NCBI GenBank assembly: GCA_902478725.1
Contig: CABSMD010000010.1
Span: 1 to 29,224, forward strand
Direction: 5' to 3'
From: an uncultured Clostridia bacterium
GTDB lineage: Bacteria > Bacillota > Clostridia > HGM11514
Length of the DNA: 29,224 nt
Positions 14,798 through 23,520 of the stretch are shown here, in pieces. The notes under the pieces are model-generated. The model was not told where the DNA came from and did not search any database. It saw nothing but the letters and a program-made list of their open reading frames with translations. Each line of letters opens with the position of its first letter. The first letter of the stretch is position 1. Both the position numbers and the translations under genes were made by a program.

Positions 14798-17113
14798 ATG
14801 AACGTCTTTCAAAAGGGAGAAATGACACAGATGGCCAAGCGGCTGTTTGCGGAGGAACGCCGGATCAAACGGCTAGACGGTTGGTTTTTGGCGCTGGAAA
14901 CACAGATGAAAACCGAAGGGAAGCACCCAAACCGTGAAATGGACAAGGCGTATGTTTTGCAGGAGATTGTGCGCACAATTCCATTAAGCATCAGCGACAA
15001 TGCCGTCTTCGTCGGTACCCAGCGCGACAGCTTCGCGCGCAGCTATGCCCTGATCAACCCAGCTTTCCGGGTGGAGGAGTTCAGCGGCTACTGCGACCCT
15101 GCGGCTGTGTTTGACGACATCCGGCCCAACGGGGAATTTCCCAAAGAACGGATCGATGCGGTGCGGGAGTACATGCAGCAAACCGGCTATGTGCGGGAGC
15201 TTTCCGCCGTGTATGAGGCGTATCAGAACGATACCAGGGAGGTTGCCTTTTTTGTAGAACAGGTGACCGGACACCTGATTCCCGATTTCCGTCCCGCGCT
15301 CAGGCTCGGCATTGAGGGTCTGCTGGAACAAGTTTCCCACAAGGAGGGAAACGGGTTTCGTGCCATGGAGATTGCATTACAGAGCGTGCTGTTGCTTGCC
15401 GCGCGCTACCGGAAACTGTTAGAACAGAAACGAAAAACGGCGGACGCACACCGCGCAGGGCAGCTTGCCTTTCTGCAAGAAACGCTGGAACGGGTGCCCT
15501 ATTACGGCGCGCGCAACCTGTTTGAGGCGATTCAGATGTTCCTGCTTCTCTGGCAGGTGATGTGTCTGGAGCAGGCACCCAATCCATTTGCGTTCTCGGT
15601 TGGGAACGCCGACCGAATTTTTGAGCCCTACCGGGGGGAGATGGATCGGGAGACGGCGGCGGAGTTGTTCAAGCATTTTTTGGTGTTCTTTAACGTCGCC
15701 GACCGGAGCTGGGCAATTTCACAGAATATCATCCTCAGCGGGCGCGACACCGCCGGAAACGATCTGACCAACGAGACGACTTACGCCCTGCTGGATGCGT
15801 ATTATGATATGAACCTGCCGCAGCCGATTTTGTCGGTCAAGCTGCACCAAAACACACCCGCGCGGCTGTACCGGGAAATGGGACGGTTTTTCTTCTCGCC
15901 GGGGGTGCTCACGCCTTCGCTGTTTAACGACGATTCCCTGTTTACGGTACTGGGCCGGCGCGGCGTGGCGGAGGAGGATCTGCCTGATATTGCTGTGGCG
16001 GGCTGTCAGGAACCGCTTGTTATGGGCAAGGACAACGGCAACACGACCAACAGCTGGCTGAACCTGCCCAAAATACTCGAGCTTACCTTAAGCGGCGGTA
16101 TTTCTACGGTTACGGGAGAACGGCTTGCGGATATGGAAGCGTGCGATTTGTCCGCCGTACGGGAAGCGTTTTACCGAAATACCGAGCAGTTTGCCGGACG
16201 GATGGCGGAGGCCGCCAACGGGGCCTCCCGCGCGTTATCCAACCTGCGGGTTCCGTTTTTATCCTGCTTCATGGGCGGGCTGGAAACCGGCGTCGACCTG
16301 CGGGACACAAACCGGCAGGGGACGGCTTACAACGGCAGCGGCTGCCTGATTCATGGCCTGAGCGTCGTGGCAGACAGCTTTGCGGCAATCGATACGCTGC
16401 TTGCACAACGCCCGCAGGACGCGGATAAACTCTGCCCCGCCCTGCAAAATAATTTTGAAGGGTATGAGGAGCTTCACGCATTCTTGAAGGCTTGTCCGAA
16501 GTTTGGAAACCACATAGAAAAGGTTGACCAGGAGGCTGCCCGGATTGCCGGGCGGATTGCAGACCTGGTGCGCAAGCAAAAAAATTATTTGGGAAACCCT
16601 TTCCGGCCGGACTTTTCCAGCCCCTCCACCCATCTGCTGTATGGCTATTGGGTAGGCGCGACGCCGGACGGGAGGAAAAGCCGCGAAATGCTGGGCTATG
16701 GGGTGGACCCGCTGTTCGGCGAGGCGGAAAACGGGCTGGGCTTTCGTATGCTGTCCAACATGGAACTGCCGTTTGGCGAGATGGACGGCGGTTATGCCTC
16801 CCACTTAGGTATCGACCCCAAGTATTTTAAGGGCCGGGACTATGAGGAACGGGGACTGGAATTTCGGGATAAAATTGTGAATCTACTCTTTTTTAACCCT
16901 TTGCAGGAGGGGGTATCGCCGTTCTACCTTTATGTCAATGTAACGACGCCCGAAACCCTGCGTAGGGTGCTGGCAGCCCCAAAGAAATACGTGCCCGGCG
17001 GGGTATACATCATGCGGATTCACGGTACGTTTGTCAATTTTCTCGATCTGTCGCCCGCCATTCAACAGGACATCATCACGCGGCTTGACCCAAAATCGGC
17101 GGCTTTGGCTTAG
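14798..17113 (+). CDS. glycyl radical enzyme, PFL/dehydratase superfamily, unknown substrate
   Basis: 771 residues from ATG 14798, with GGGAGG at 14785-14790; an upstream in-frame extension to 14669 lies inside the activase gene and is rejected. Superfamily marks: LPDIAVAGCQEP with the thiyl Cys403 and Glu405, STHLLYGYWVGATPDGRKSREM, an EGVSPFYLYVN segment, and the C-terminal glycyl loop MRIHGTFVNFLDLSP with Gly743 (codon 17024-17026), 28 residues from the end. GCxE is the pattern of eliminating members such as glycerol/propanediol dehydratase and choline lyase, so radical dehydration or C-X cleavage is more likely than thiolysis of a 2-keto acid. The loop departs from the usual (V/I)RV-x-G-(Y/F): Ile replaces the second Val and Thr follows the Gly. 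Its neighbours are a ketose kinase and a sugar isomerase, which suggests a sugar-derived substrate. The exact reaction is not known. Confidence 0.9.
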   Translation: MNVFQKGEMTQMAKRLFAEERRIKRLDGWFLALETQMKTEGKHPNREMDKAYVLQEIVRTIPLSISDNAVFVGTQRDSFARSYALINPAFRVEEFSGYCDPAAVFDDIRPNGEFPKERIDAVREYMQQTGYVRELSAVYEAYQNDTREVAFFVEQVTGHLIPDFRPALRLGIEGLLEQVSHKEGNGFRAMEIALQSVLLLAARYRKLLEQKRKTADAHRAGQLAFLQETLERVPYYGARNLFEAIQMFLLLWQVMCLEQAPNPFAFSVGNADRIFEPYRGEMDRETAAELFKHFLVFFNVADRSWAISQNIILSGRDTAGNDLTNETTYALLDAYYDMNLPQPILSVKLHQNTPARLYREMGRFFFSPGVLTPSLFNDDSLFTVLGRRGVAEEDLPDIAVAGCQEPLVMGKDNGNTTNSWLNLPKILELTLSGGISTVTGERLADMEACDLSAVREAFYRNTEQFAGRMAEAANGASRALSNLRVPFLSCFMGGLETGVDLRDTNRQGTAYNGSGCLIHGLSVVADSFAAIDTLLAQRPQDADKLCPALQNNFEGYEELHAFLKACPKFGNHIEKVDQEAARIAGRIADLVRKQKNYLGNPFRPDFSSPSTHLLYGYWVGATPDGRKSREMLGYGVDPLFGEAENGLGFRMLSNMELPFGEMDGGYASHLGIDPKYFKGRDYEERGLEFRDKIVNLLFFNPLQEGVSPFYLYVNVTTPETLRRVLAAPKKYVPGGVYIMRIHGTFVNFLDLSPAIQQDIITRLDPKSAALA

Positions 17114-17147
17114 AAGAGAATTTTCTGTATATTTTAGGGGGAAGGAT

Positions 17148-18443
17148 ATGAAAAGCATTGGGCTGGATATTGGAACCACCAGCATTTGCGCTGTTGCGGT
17201 GGAGTGTGATACGGGTGCGCTGGAGAAAACGGCGGCATTGGATAACGATGCGGCTTTGCCGTCTGCAAACAGCTGGGAACGGACACAGGAACCCGGACGG
17301 ATCGAACAGCTTGTGTTTGACGTGCTGGATCAGGTATGGGGGGAGGACGTGGCTTCCATCGGCGTGACCGGACAGATGCACGGTATCGTTTACACCGGAC
17401 ACGGCGGGGCGGTTAGTCCCCTTTCTACCTGGCAGGACGGACGCGGGAATCTGCCGTACCAGGATACGACGTACGCGGATTTTTTGGGTTCCCACACGGG
17501 ATACGGCAATGTGACCGATTTTTACAACCGTGTCAACGGACGGGTGCCGGAGGGGGCAGACGCTTTTTGTACGATTCACGATTACATTGTTATGCGGCTG
17601 ACGGAGAGAAGCGTGCCCGTCATTCACGCATCCGACGCGGCGAGCTTTGGCTGTTATGATCTTTTGAAGCATAGGTTTACCATCGATAACAAAATGCTTC
17701 CCGCCGTCACGGCGCAGGCCGAAACGGTGGGGCACTATCGCGGTGTGCCGGTGGCGGTGGCGATTGGGGACAATCAGGCAAGCTTCATCGGCGCCGGAGG
17801 CGGCGGGGATGCCGTGCTGGTCAACGTCGGCACCGGCAGCCAGGTTTCGTTGATGGCGGATGAGGGGGTTCTGCCTCATATGGCAAAAGGGTCTTTGGAG
17901 CTGCGCCCCCTGTATGGGGACAGCTACCTGCTGGCCGGAAGCGCCCTTTGCGGCGGGCGGGCCTACGCCCTGTTGGAGCAGTTTTTCCGCGAGGTTGTTT
18001 ATATGGCGGGGGGAAAGCCGTGCGGCAAGCTGTATGAAGAAATGGCGCGTTTGCTGGAGGAAGGGGAAGAGACCGATCTGGTTTTTACCAACCGGTTCTG
18101 CGGCACGCGGGAGGATCCCGCCGCCCATGCGCGGATTGCAAACCTGTCGCTTACCAATTTTACACCCCGCGATTTTATCGCGGGATGTCTCCATGGGATT
18201 GCCGACGAGCTATATGATCTATACAGCGCCGCCCCGCGCCGGTGCGGACGGCTGCTCGGATCAGGCAACGGCATCCGCAGGAATCCGGCTTTGGTGCGGA
18301 TGTTCGAAAAAAGGTTTCAGATGAAAATGCAGATTCCCTCCCATCAGGAGGAGGCAGCCGTGGGTGCGGCCCTGTTTTCCATGGCGGCGGCTGGATTTTA
18401 TCAAATCAGTGAACTGGAAGGAATGATTCAATATGTTTTATGA
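17148..18443 (+). CDS. FGGY-family carbohydrate kinase, sedoheptulokinase-like
   Basis: 431 residues, shorter than xylulo-/glycerokinases (about 500) and close to the sedoheptulokinase branch. ATG 17148 follows GGGGGAAGG; an extension to 17031 runs into the preceding gene. The N-terminal ATPase motif is GLDIGTTSICAVAV. IGVTGQMHGIV (71-81) resembles the xylulokinase substrate loop. IGDNQASF contains the probable catalytic Asp208. VNVGTGSQVSL (225-235) is the phosphate-binding loop, and GSGNGIRRNP plus the terminal EEAAVGAALF segment bind adenosine. It phosphorylates a ketose (heptulose or pentulose) or polyol with ATP in the cytoplasm. It lies 34 nt after the glycyl radical enzyme and overlaps the isomerase gene by 11 nt. 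The sugar specificity is a guess from family resemblance. Confidence 0.9.
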   Translation: MKSIGLDIGTTSICAVAVECDTGALEKTAALDNDAALPSANSWERTQEPGRIEQLVFDVLDQVWGEDVASIGVTGQMHGIVYTGHGGAVSPLSTWQDGRGNLPYQDTTYADFLGSHTGYGNVTDFYNRVNGRVPEGADAFCTIHDYIVMRLTERSVPVIHASDAASFGCYDLLKHRFTIDNKMLPAVTAQAETVGHYRGVPVAVAIGDNQASFIGAGGGGDAVLVNVGTGSQVSLMADEGVLPHMAKGSLELRPLYGDSYLLAGSALCGGRAYALLEQFFREVVYMAGGKPCGKLYEEMARLLEEGEETDLVFTNRFCGTREDPAAHARIANLSLTNFTPRDFIAGCLHGIADELYDLYSAAPRRCGRLLGSGNGIRRNPALVRMFEKRFQMKMQIPSHQEEAAVGAALFSMAAAGFYQISELEGMIQYVL

Positions 18444-19482
18444 GGAACCGATCTTTTTTGAAAAGAACAGGGTACACCGGGAGTACACCGGCGGACAGCT
18501 GCTCGGACGGTTCACAGGCGATGGTTCCGGGGATGGACGTCTGCCGGAGGAATGGATCGCCTCAACCGTTGAGGCGATTAATCCGGACATTGCTATAGTG
18601 AGGGAGGGCATATCCAAAATCGAGGGTGCGGAGCTGTTTCTGGATGAGGCAATCCGCCGGTATCCGCGTCAAATATTGGGGGATAAGGAAGAGCTGGGGA
18701 TATTGGTTAAATATCTGGATAGTGCAATCCGCTTACCTGTGCAGGCGCACCCGGACAGGAGGTTTTCCGAACAATACTTCCATAGCTCCCACGGCAAGGA
18801 GGAAAGCTGGGTGGTGCTTGCCACACGTCCCGGCGCCTGCATCTATTTCGGTTTCCGGGAGGGGGTCACGCCGGAGGAGTTCCGCCGGGCGGCCGACGCG
18901 TGTGAAGACAAACGGGACGCGCTGGAAGGGTTACTGGTGCGCCACGAGGTCGCGGCGGGCGACGTGGTGTTTATCCCCGCGAAGATGGTACACGCCATCG
19001 GCGCGGGCTGCTTGATCCTGGAGGTGCAGGAGCCGACCGATTTTACGATTACGCCGGAACGCTGGTGCGGTGACTGTCGGCTGACGGATGAAAAGATGTA
19101 TCTGGGATTGGACAGGGAGGTGGCGCTGGACTGCTTCCGGTTCGATCTGGACTGTCCCGCTAAGCTGATCCCCAAATCAATGTCTGACGGTGGGGATGGC
19201 GTGGTTTACGAAAGTCTGATCGGCGAGGCACAGACCAAAAATTTTCATGTCAACCGAATCACACTGGAGAATGGAGCGTTTTTGCTCCAAAGAGGGGCGG
19301 CGGTCTACTGTGTCATCGAGGGTGAGGGAGAGCTGAAAAGTACGGCGGCTATAACCGGCAAGGCAGACGCGGACTACTCTCGTCGTTTGCGGCGGGGCGA
19401 TTATTTTCTGCTGCCGCATGATGCGGTTGGACGATTCCGTCTGACGGGACAGGGTATACAGGTTGTGGAATGCTATGCATAA
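18433..19482 (+). CDS. class I mannose-6-phosphate isomerase-like protein
   Basis: 349 residues, cupin fold. The metal-site pattern of class I phosphomannose isomerases is present: PVQAHPD (Gln104, His106), GKEESWVVL (Glu124) and FIPAKMVHAIGAG (His187). LVKYLDSAIRLPVQAHPD corresponds to the family's LxKxLDAxxxLSVQxHPD stretch. Close relatives interconvert mannose-6-P and fructose-6-P. The short clostridial type can serve other sugar phosphates, and the usual N-terminal WGG motif is replaced by TGG here. The gene starts inside the end of the kinase gene (11-nt overlap, different frame), so the two are translationally coupled and probably stoichiometric. Last gene of the module, followed by a terminator. 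Aldose-ketose isomerisation of a sugar phosphate is a safe call; mannose-6-P itself is not certain. Confidence 0.88.
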   Translation: MFYEEPIFFEKNRVHREYTGGQLLGRFTGDGSGDGRLPEEWIASTVEAINPDIAIVREGISKIEGAELFLDEAIRRYPRQILGDKEELGILVKYLDSAIRLPVQAHPDRRFSEQYFHSSHGKEESWVVLATRPGACIYFGFREGVTPEEFRRAADACEDKRDALEGLLVRHEVAAGDVVFIPAKMVHAIGAGCLILEVQEPTDFTITPERWCGDCRLTDEKMYLGLDREVALDCFRFDLDCPAKLIPKSMSDGGDGVVYESLIGEAQTKNFHVNRITLENGAFLLQRGAAVYCVIEGEGELKSTAAITGKADADYSRRLRRGDYFLLPHDAVGRFRLTGQGIQVVECYA

Positions 19483-19512
19483 AGCTGCCGTTATATAGAA
19501 AACAAAGGCATG

Positions 19513-19548
19513 AAAAATAGCCGTTCCATTATTTGAACGGCTATTTTT
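19513..19548. terminator. bidirectional terminator between convergent operons
   Basis: AAAAATAGCCGTTC (19513-19526) pairs with GAACGGCTATTTTT (19535-19548) around an 8-nt loop. The A-rich and T-rich ends make it work on both strands: for the sugar module on plus and for the efflux/S-layer operon on minus, whose last gene ends at 19559. Confidence 0.93.
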
Positions 19549-19558
19549 TCTTCATTTT

Positions 19559-22090
19559 TTACTTTTCAGCCAGCAGGATGCGGATTTGACCGCCGTCTAC
19601 GGCCGGTTTGTCATAATAGGCTGTGATTTTGTATGGATTGTCCTGCATAATATCGGAAAGCGGGATGACCATATAGTTATAATCATAGGTTTTAACATAG
19701 ACCACTGCGCGGTCGCTGATGGGAAATTGATTCCCGTCAGCGAGCAGATATTGTGCCGTAACCTTGCTGATCTTACTGTCCAGACGTGTAAGCGGACGGA
19801 TACTGTCCACACCGGTTTTGCCCATGACGAAGCGGGCGGGCTGCCCGCTTGCTACCTGGAAGGATCTGCCCTGCGCTGTGATTGCACCGGTTACACCGTT
19901 TATATCGTAGACAATACTGCCAGAGGCAAGCAATTCCTGTCCCCCCTCGCTGCCCATGATATAGGTTTTGTTTGTCGAAGCCTGTTTGACAATGCCGTAC
20001 TGGTAGGCGTCTCCGGTCACGTCCCTGAGGATCAGGGCGGAAACCTCGTTGCTGTTGTTGATTTCACTGTACAAAACATCGGTGGATGGGATGTTCAGCC
20101 CGTTCAGCCGCTGTGGGAACACGTTTGTATACATACCGGCCTCCGCGCGGTTGGTGGTGGTGACATCCAATATCTTCACATCGTCCGCAAGTCTCCGGTC
20201 GCCTATCGTATGCCTGGGCCAGTCGAAGCCGCCGGAAAGGTTTAGGCTGTTTTTTACGGAACTCAGCGTGGCGGTTCCGTTTGCAAAGGTTACCTTGACG
20301 ACACTGTTTTTGAGCATCGCGTAGTCCTTGCCGGTATTGTACTCCGAAACCTGACCGCCGGGCTGCACCACCTTAGCGTAAAGGACGGTATAACGGCTCA
20401 AATCACTTGCGGTAAATTCCTTTTGTCCCGTTTCTGCCAGATAGCCATAGACGGCGGTGCTTTCATTGTTCTGCGACGCGGACACCACGTCGGCCACCTG
20501 ATTGGTTTTTCCTAAAAGCAATGTCACGGTATCGCCGTAACGGAACGGCCCGCTGGAACAAACCGCGTTGAAGGCGGCGACGCTTTCTAACTCGTAGGTC
20601 GTGCCGGACACCACTATCTTATTCGGCATGTCCTTGTTGGGCAGGGCGTTTTCATACACGCCGGTGATTTTGTTACTGTAGGCCAAAACGATCCCCATGG
20701 AGTGGAAATAATAAACGATATCGTTGATTTGGATGTCCGAAGGGCTGGCCTTGACTCCGTCGCGCATGACCTGGCCGATCGTTCCGAATTCCTGCTGCCA
20801 GTCGGCTGATTTGACCGTTACAGGCCCTGTGATATCTCCCTTTTCCACGCTGATATACTCGATTTTGTGGTTGCTGTCCCACTTGACATAGATCATGTCG
20901 CCCATCTCAAGCTCCGGCTTGACGGCGGCATAGGTCGTGCGCACCTTGTCCTTGTAGGCGGTGGTACTGTTGAGGATGTCAAGCTTTTGGAATCCGCCGT
21001 TTTGGTAGACGACAATCTCTCCGTCCAGCGTGGAGTAGACCATGTAGGTGTCCAAATCCTTCAGCGCTACGTCCGCGCCGCTGCCCCGCTTGAGCACCGC
21101 GTATTCCAACGTACCGTCGGGCGCGGCGTAGGTGGTAAAGGTATCCCCCTCTTCCGCCAGCGATACCACGTTTTGATAGGTCATTTTTTGCGATTTATAA
21201 TAGATTTGCAGATTCTCGTCAATATCGAGAATTTTTCCGTCAAATACCAGGTCGGAGCCGACGATGTCGGTTACCTCATACTGGCTGACGCCTTGCTCAT
21301 AGGGCGCGAAGGAAACGAATTCATCCCCGTTTTTTACCACCAGGTCGCCCTTGCGGCCGACATAGTCATAGGGAAAGCTGTCTCCGATCCGGTAGGTTCC
21401 GGTGGAGGCGAGCACCCGGTCGGCGTTGACGGAAGGGTCTTCCCGGGTACTGGCAATCAGGGTGACATTCTCTATTATTTCGCAGTCGAAGTCGGAGATA
21501 TATTTTTTCACCCCGCCCTTTGGCTTGGTATCGAGCAGGTTGTAAAGCAGAACTGCCACGTCATGCCGGTTGAGCTCCTCCCCGATTCCACGGGTTATAT
21601 TCTTTGTCAGATCCAGCCGGTCGGCCATGCCCACCTGCCCATAGGGCCAGGAATCGCCAAAATCCTCATCGGTATAGCCCAAAAGCTTTAACACAACCGT
21701 CATTGCCTCCTCATACAGCACCGGGTTTTCGGGCAAAAAGCTACCGTCGGGATAGCCAGCGAGGATATGGTTGGTAACCGCCGCTTTTATGTAAGGGGCC
21801 GCCCAATGGGTGTGGGGAACGTCTCGAAACGGCGAAACCGCCAGATTGGACGCCACACTGTTGCGGAAGGTCGAGGCCGCTGCTGCAATTTTGGCAAACT
21901 CCGCGCGGCTGACCAGATCGTTTAAGCGCAGATTGCCGTCCGGGTCGCCGTTCATAATCTTCAGCTCGCCCAGGAGGGCGAGGATATCGGAATCGCTCTG
22001 GCAGGCCGCCGACACGGGTGTGGTTACAATGGTGAATGCAACGGCAAAGCTCAATAAAACCGTTGCTGTTTTTTTAATCAGCTTCCTCAT
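19559..22090 (-). CDS. S-layer homology (SLH) domain surface protein
   Basis: 843 residues with a Sec signal peptide (MRKLIKKTATVLLSFAVAF... cleaved near residue 28, PVSA-A). Two or three SLH repeats span about residues 30-195; the clearest is SPFRDVPHTHWAAPYIKAAV ending in NHILAGYPDGSFLPENPV, flanked by weaker copies (GDPDGNLRLNDLVSRAEFAKI; DLTKNITRGIGEELNRHDVAVLLYNLL). SLH domains bind pyruvylated cell-wall polymers. The remaining 640 or so residues are rich in beta-type sequence (repeated short strands, Tyr, Val and Asp) and match no domain I know. The ATG overlaps the stop of the upstream membrane-fusion gene (ATGA at 22090-22087), so it is translated directly after it. Last gene of the minus-strand operon. 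Its pairing with an exporter is unusual for a structural S-layer protein. Confidence 0.9.
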   Translation of the reverse strand: MRKLIKKTATVLLSFAVAFTIVTTPVSAACQSDSDILALLGELKIMNGDPDGNLRLNDLVSRAEFAKIAAAASTFRNSVASNLAVSPFRDVPHTHWAAPYIKAAVTNHILAGYPDGSFLPENPVLYEEAMTVVLKLLGYTDEDFGDSWPYGQVGMADRLDLTKNITRGIGEELNRHDVAVLLYNLLDTKPKGGVKKYISDFDCEIIENVTLIASTREDPSVNADRVLASTGTYRIGDSFPYDYVGRKGDLVVKNGDEFVSFAPYEQGVSQYEVTDIVGSDLVFDGKILDIDENLQIYYKSQKMTYQNVVSLAEEGDTFTTYAAPDGTLEYAVLKRGSGADVALKDLDTYMVYSTLDGEIVVYQNGGFQKLDILNSTTAYKDKVRTTYAAVKPELEMGDMIYVKWDSNHKIEYISVEKGDITGPVTVKSADWQQEFGTIGQVMRDGVKASPSDIQINDIVYYFHSMGIVLAYSNKITGVYENALPNKDMPNKIVVSGTTYELESVAAFNAVCSSGPFRYGDTVTLLLGKTNQVADVVSASQNNESTAVYGYLAETGQKEFTASDLSRYTVLYAKVVQPGGQVSEYNTGKDYAMLKNSVVKVTFANGTATLSSVKNSLNLSGGFDWPRHTIGDRRLADDVKILDVTTTNRAEAGMYTNVFPQRLNGLNIPSTDVLYSEINNSNEVSALILRDVTGDAYQYGIVKQASTNKTYIMGSEGGQELLASGSIVYDINGVTGAITAQGRSFQVASGQPARFVMGKTGVDSIRPLTRLDSKISKVTAQYLLADGNQFPISDRAVVYVKTYDYNYMVIPLSDIMQDNPYKITAYYDKPAVDGGQIRILLAEK

Positions 22091-23508
22091 ACCGTCCCGC
22101 CTTTCCAGCCTGCACAGGCTATCGTGTCATCCAGCGCGCCGTCCGGCGCGGACTGGTTTGTACCTTCCTCATTTTCATTCGTTTCGCCGTTTTCGCTTAC
22201 ATCGATCTTGGCGTTGACGCTCATTCCGACCTTGAGTCCGTCGGGGTCATTGACCACTACCGTCACGTCATAGAGCGCGACGCCGCTAACCTGGGTGCCG
22301 GCCGTTCCCACCGACTCCACGGTACCGTGGTAGGTAATATCCGGCATGGCGTCCGCCGTGATGAGCACGCTTTGGCCGGGACGGACAAGGGGTACGTCCA
22401 GTTCATCGACCTGCATCTTGAACTTGATGGCGGACAGGTCGGCAATCGTCGCCAACGGTCCTTTTTGCATGGCAGCGGCGGTAATCGTCTCGCCGGCTTT
22501 GATGTTTTTTGTAATCACCGTTCCAGAAATCGGAGCGGTGATCCGGTAGTTTTTAAGCTGGTCGGCCTGGGTGGAGAGAGACAGCTGCGCGTCGCGGATG
22601 GCAAGCGCGTTTTGCTCCTGCGCGGCGGTGAGGGTATCGCTGTCCAGCCGGACGAGTACCTCCCCCGCGTTGATGTGGTCGCCCTCGCCGTAGGGGATGT
22701 AACCCGCTTTGCCGGCGACCTCTGCGATTACCGTGCCGGTATCGCTGTAATCAAACACGCCGGCGTCGTTGCAGGCGATCCCGCCGATGACGCCGGTGCC
22801 CTTGTCGTCCTTACGGAGTGCACCCGGGTTGGGCACGTTGATCTCTACCATTTTCACCGCGCTGCCGTCCGCGGATACGCTGTGGCCGGAGGCGATTTTA
22901 TCGATTGTACCGTAAACGGTGGCAAACGAACCGATCAGGGTGACCTCGGCGCTCTGGCCGGGGTAAAGGGAGTCGGCATATTCCGCGATAAACGGTACCT
23001 TGAGCACCATTACGCTGTCGTTTACCACATCGGCAAGCTTACCATTGGCGGCCACCATGTCGCCTTCTTTGACATAGAGGGCGGAAATGGTGCCGGTGAC
23101 GTTGGAGGTCACCGCGAGTTTTGCGAGGTTATCGGCGTTTTGGTGATAGGAAAGCTGCGCTTTTTCCAGCCCAACCTGCGTTTTGGCGATCGCGTTTTCC
23201 ACGTCCGCGCTGTCAAGCTGAAACAGCAGGTCTCCTTCATTTACCTGGCCACCCTCCTCAAATGGCGCGGCCATCACCTTGCCGGTTACAAGCGCGGTGA
23301 TGTCAAACTGTTCGTTGGCCTCAATCACGCCGGTGCCGTTGACGAATGGGGTCCCGTCCTCCTCGACCATGTATTCCGACGCGGTGGTGGTAACCGGAGC
23401 CGGCTTTGTGAGCTGGAACCAGGCCAACGTGACCACGGCCGCCAGCACCACGACCACCACAACGGGAATGAGTATTGTCTTCTTGCTTTTGATTTTTTCC
23501 CCGTCCAT
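22087..23508 (-). CDS. membrane-fusion (HlyD/RND periplasmic adaptor-like) protein, long form
   Basis: 473 residues. One N-terminal membrane helix (about 11-30, TILIPVVVVVVLAAVVTLAWF) anchors an extracytoplasmic body. Two biotinyl-lipoyl-like/helical units are visible: VTGKVMAAPFEEGGQVNEGDLLFQLD with a following helix, SNVTGTISALYVKEGDMV, and later GYIPYGEGDHINAGEVLVRLD with ISGTVITKNIKAGETI. A beta-barrel part (QVDELDVPLVRPGQSVLITADAM...) comes next, and the C-terminus is acidic and Asn/Glu-rich. The pattern is that of MacA/YknX-like adaptors of Gram-positive bacteria, with a duplicated lipoyl region. GGAGG precedes the ATG. It starts 12 nt after the short adaptor gene and overlaps the SLH gene by 4 nt. 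It probably couples the ABC exporter to the wall or S-layer; the cargo is unknown. The long antisense frame 22327-23844 is a shadow. Confidence 0.88.
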   Translation of the reverse strand: MDGEKIKSKKTILIPVVVVVVLAAVVTLAWFQLTKPAPVTTTASEYMVEEDGTPFVNGTGVIEANEQFDITALVTGKVMAAPFEEGGQVNEGDLLFQLDSADVENAIAKTQVGLEKAQLSYHQNADNLAKLAVTSNVTGTISALYVKEGDMVAANGKLADVVNDSVMVLKVPFIAEYADSLYPGQSAEVTLIGSFATVYGTIDKIASGHSVSADGSAVKMVEINVPNPGALRKDDKGTGVIGGIACNDAGVFDYSDTGTVIAEVAGKAGYIPYGEGDHINAGEVLVRLDSDTLTAAQEQNALAIRDAQLSLSTQADQLKNYRITAPISGTVITKNIKAGETITAAAMQKGPLATIADLSAIKFKMQVDELDVPLVRPGQSVLITADAMPDITYHGTVESVGTAGTQVSGVALYDVTVVVNDPDGLKVGMSVNAKIDVSENGETNENEEGTNQSAPDGALDDTIACAGWKGGTV

Positions 23509-23520
23509 ATGGAATCCTCC

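Noticed and set aside
14798..17113. Glycyl radical enzyme as pyruvate formate-lyase
   Set aside because: PFL has two adjacent active-site cysteines; this protein has a single Cys in GCQE, and the neighbours are sugar genes.
17076..18194. 372-codon minus-strand frame opposite the FGGY kinase
   Set aside because: Antisense to a well-supported kinase; rich in Arg, His, Gln and Pro without domain pattern.
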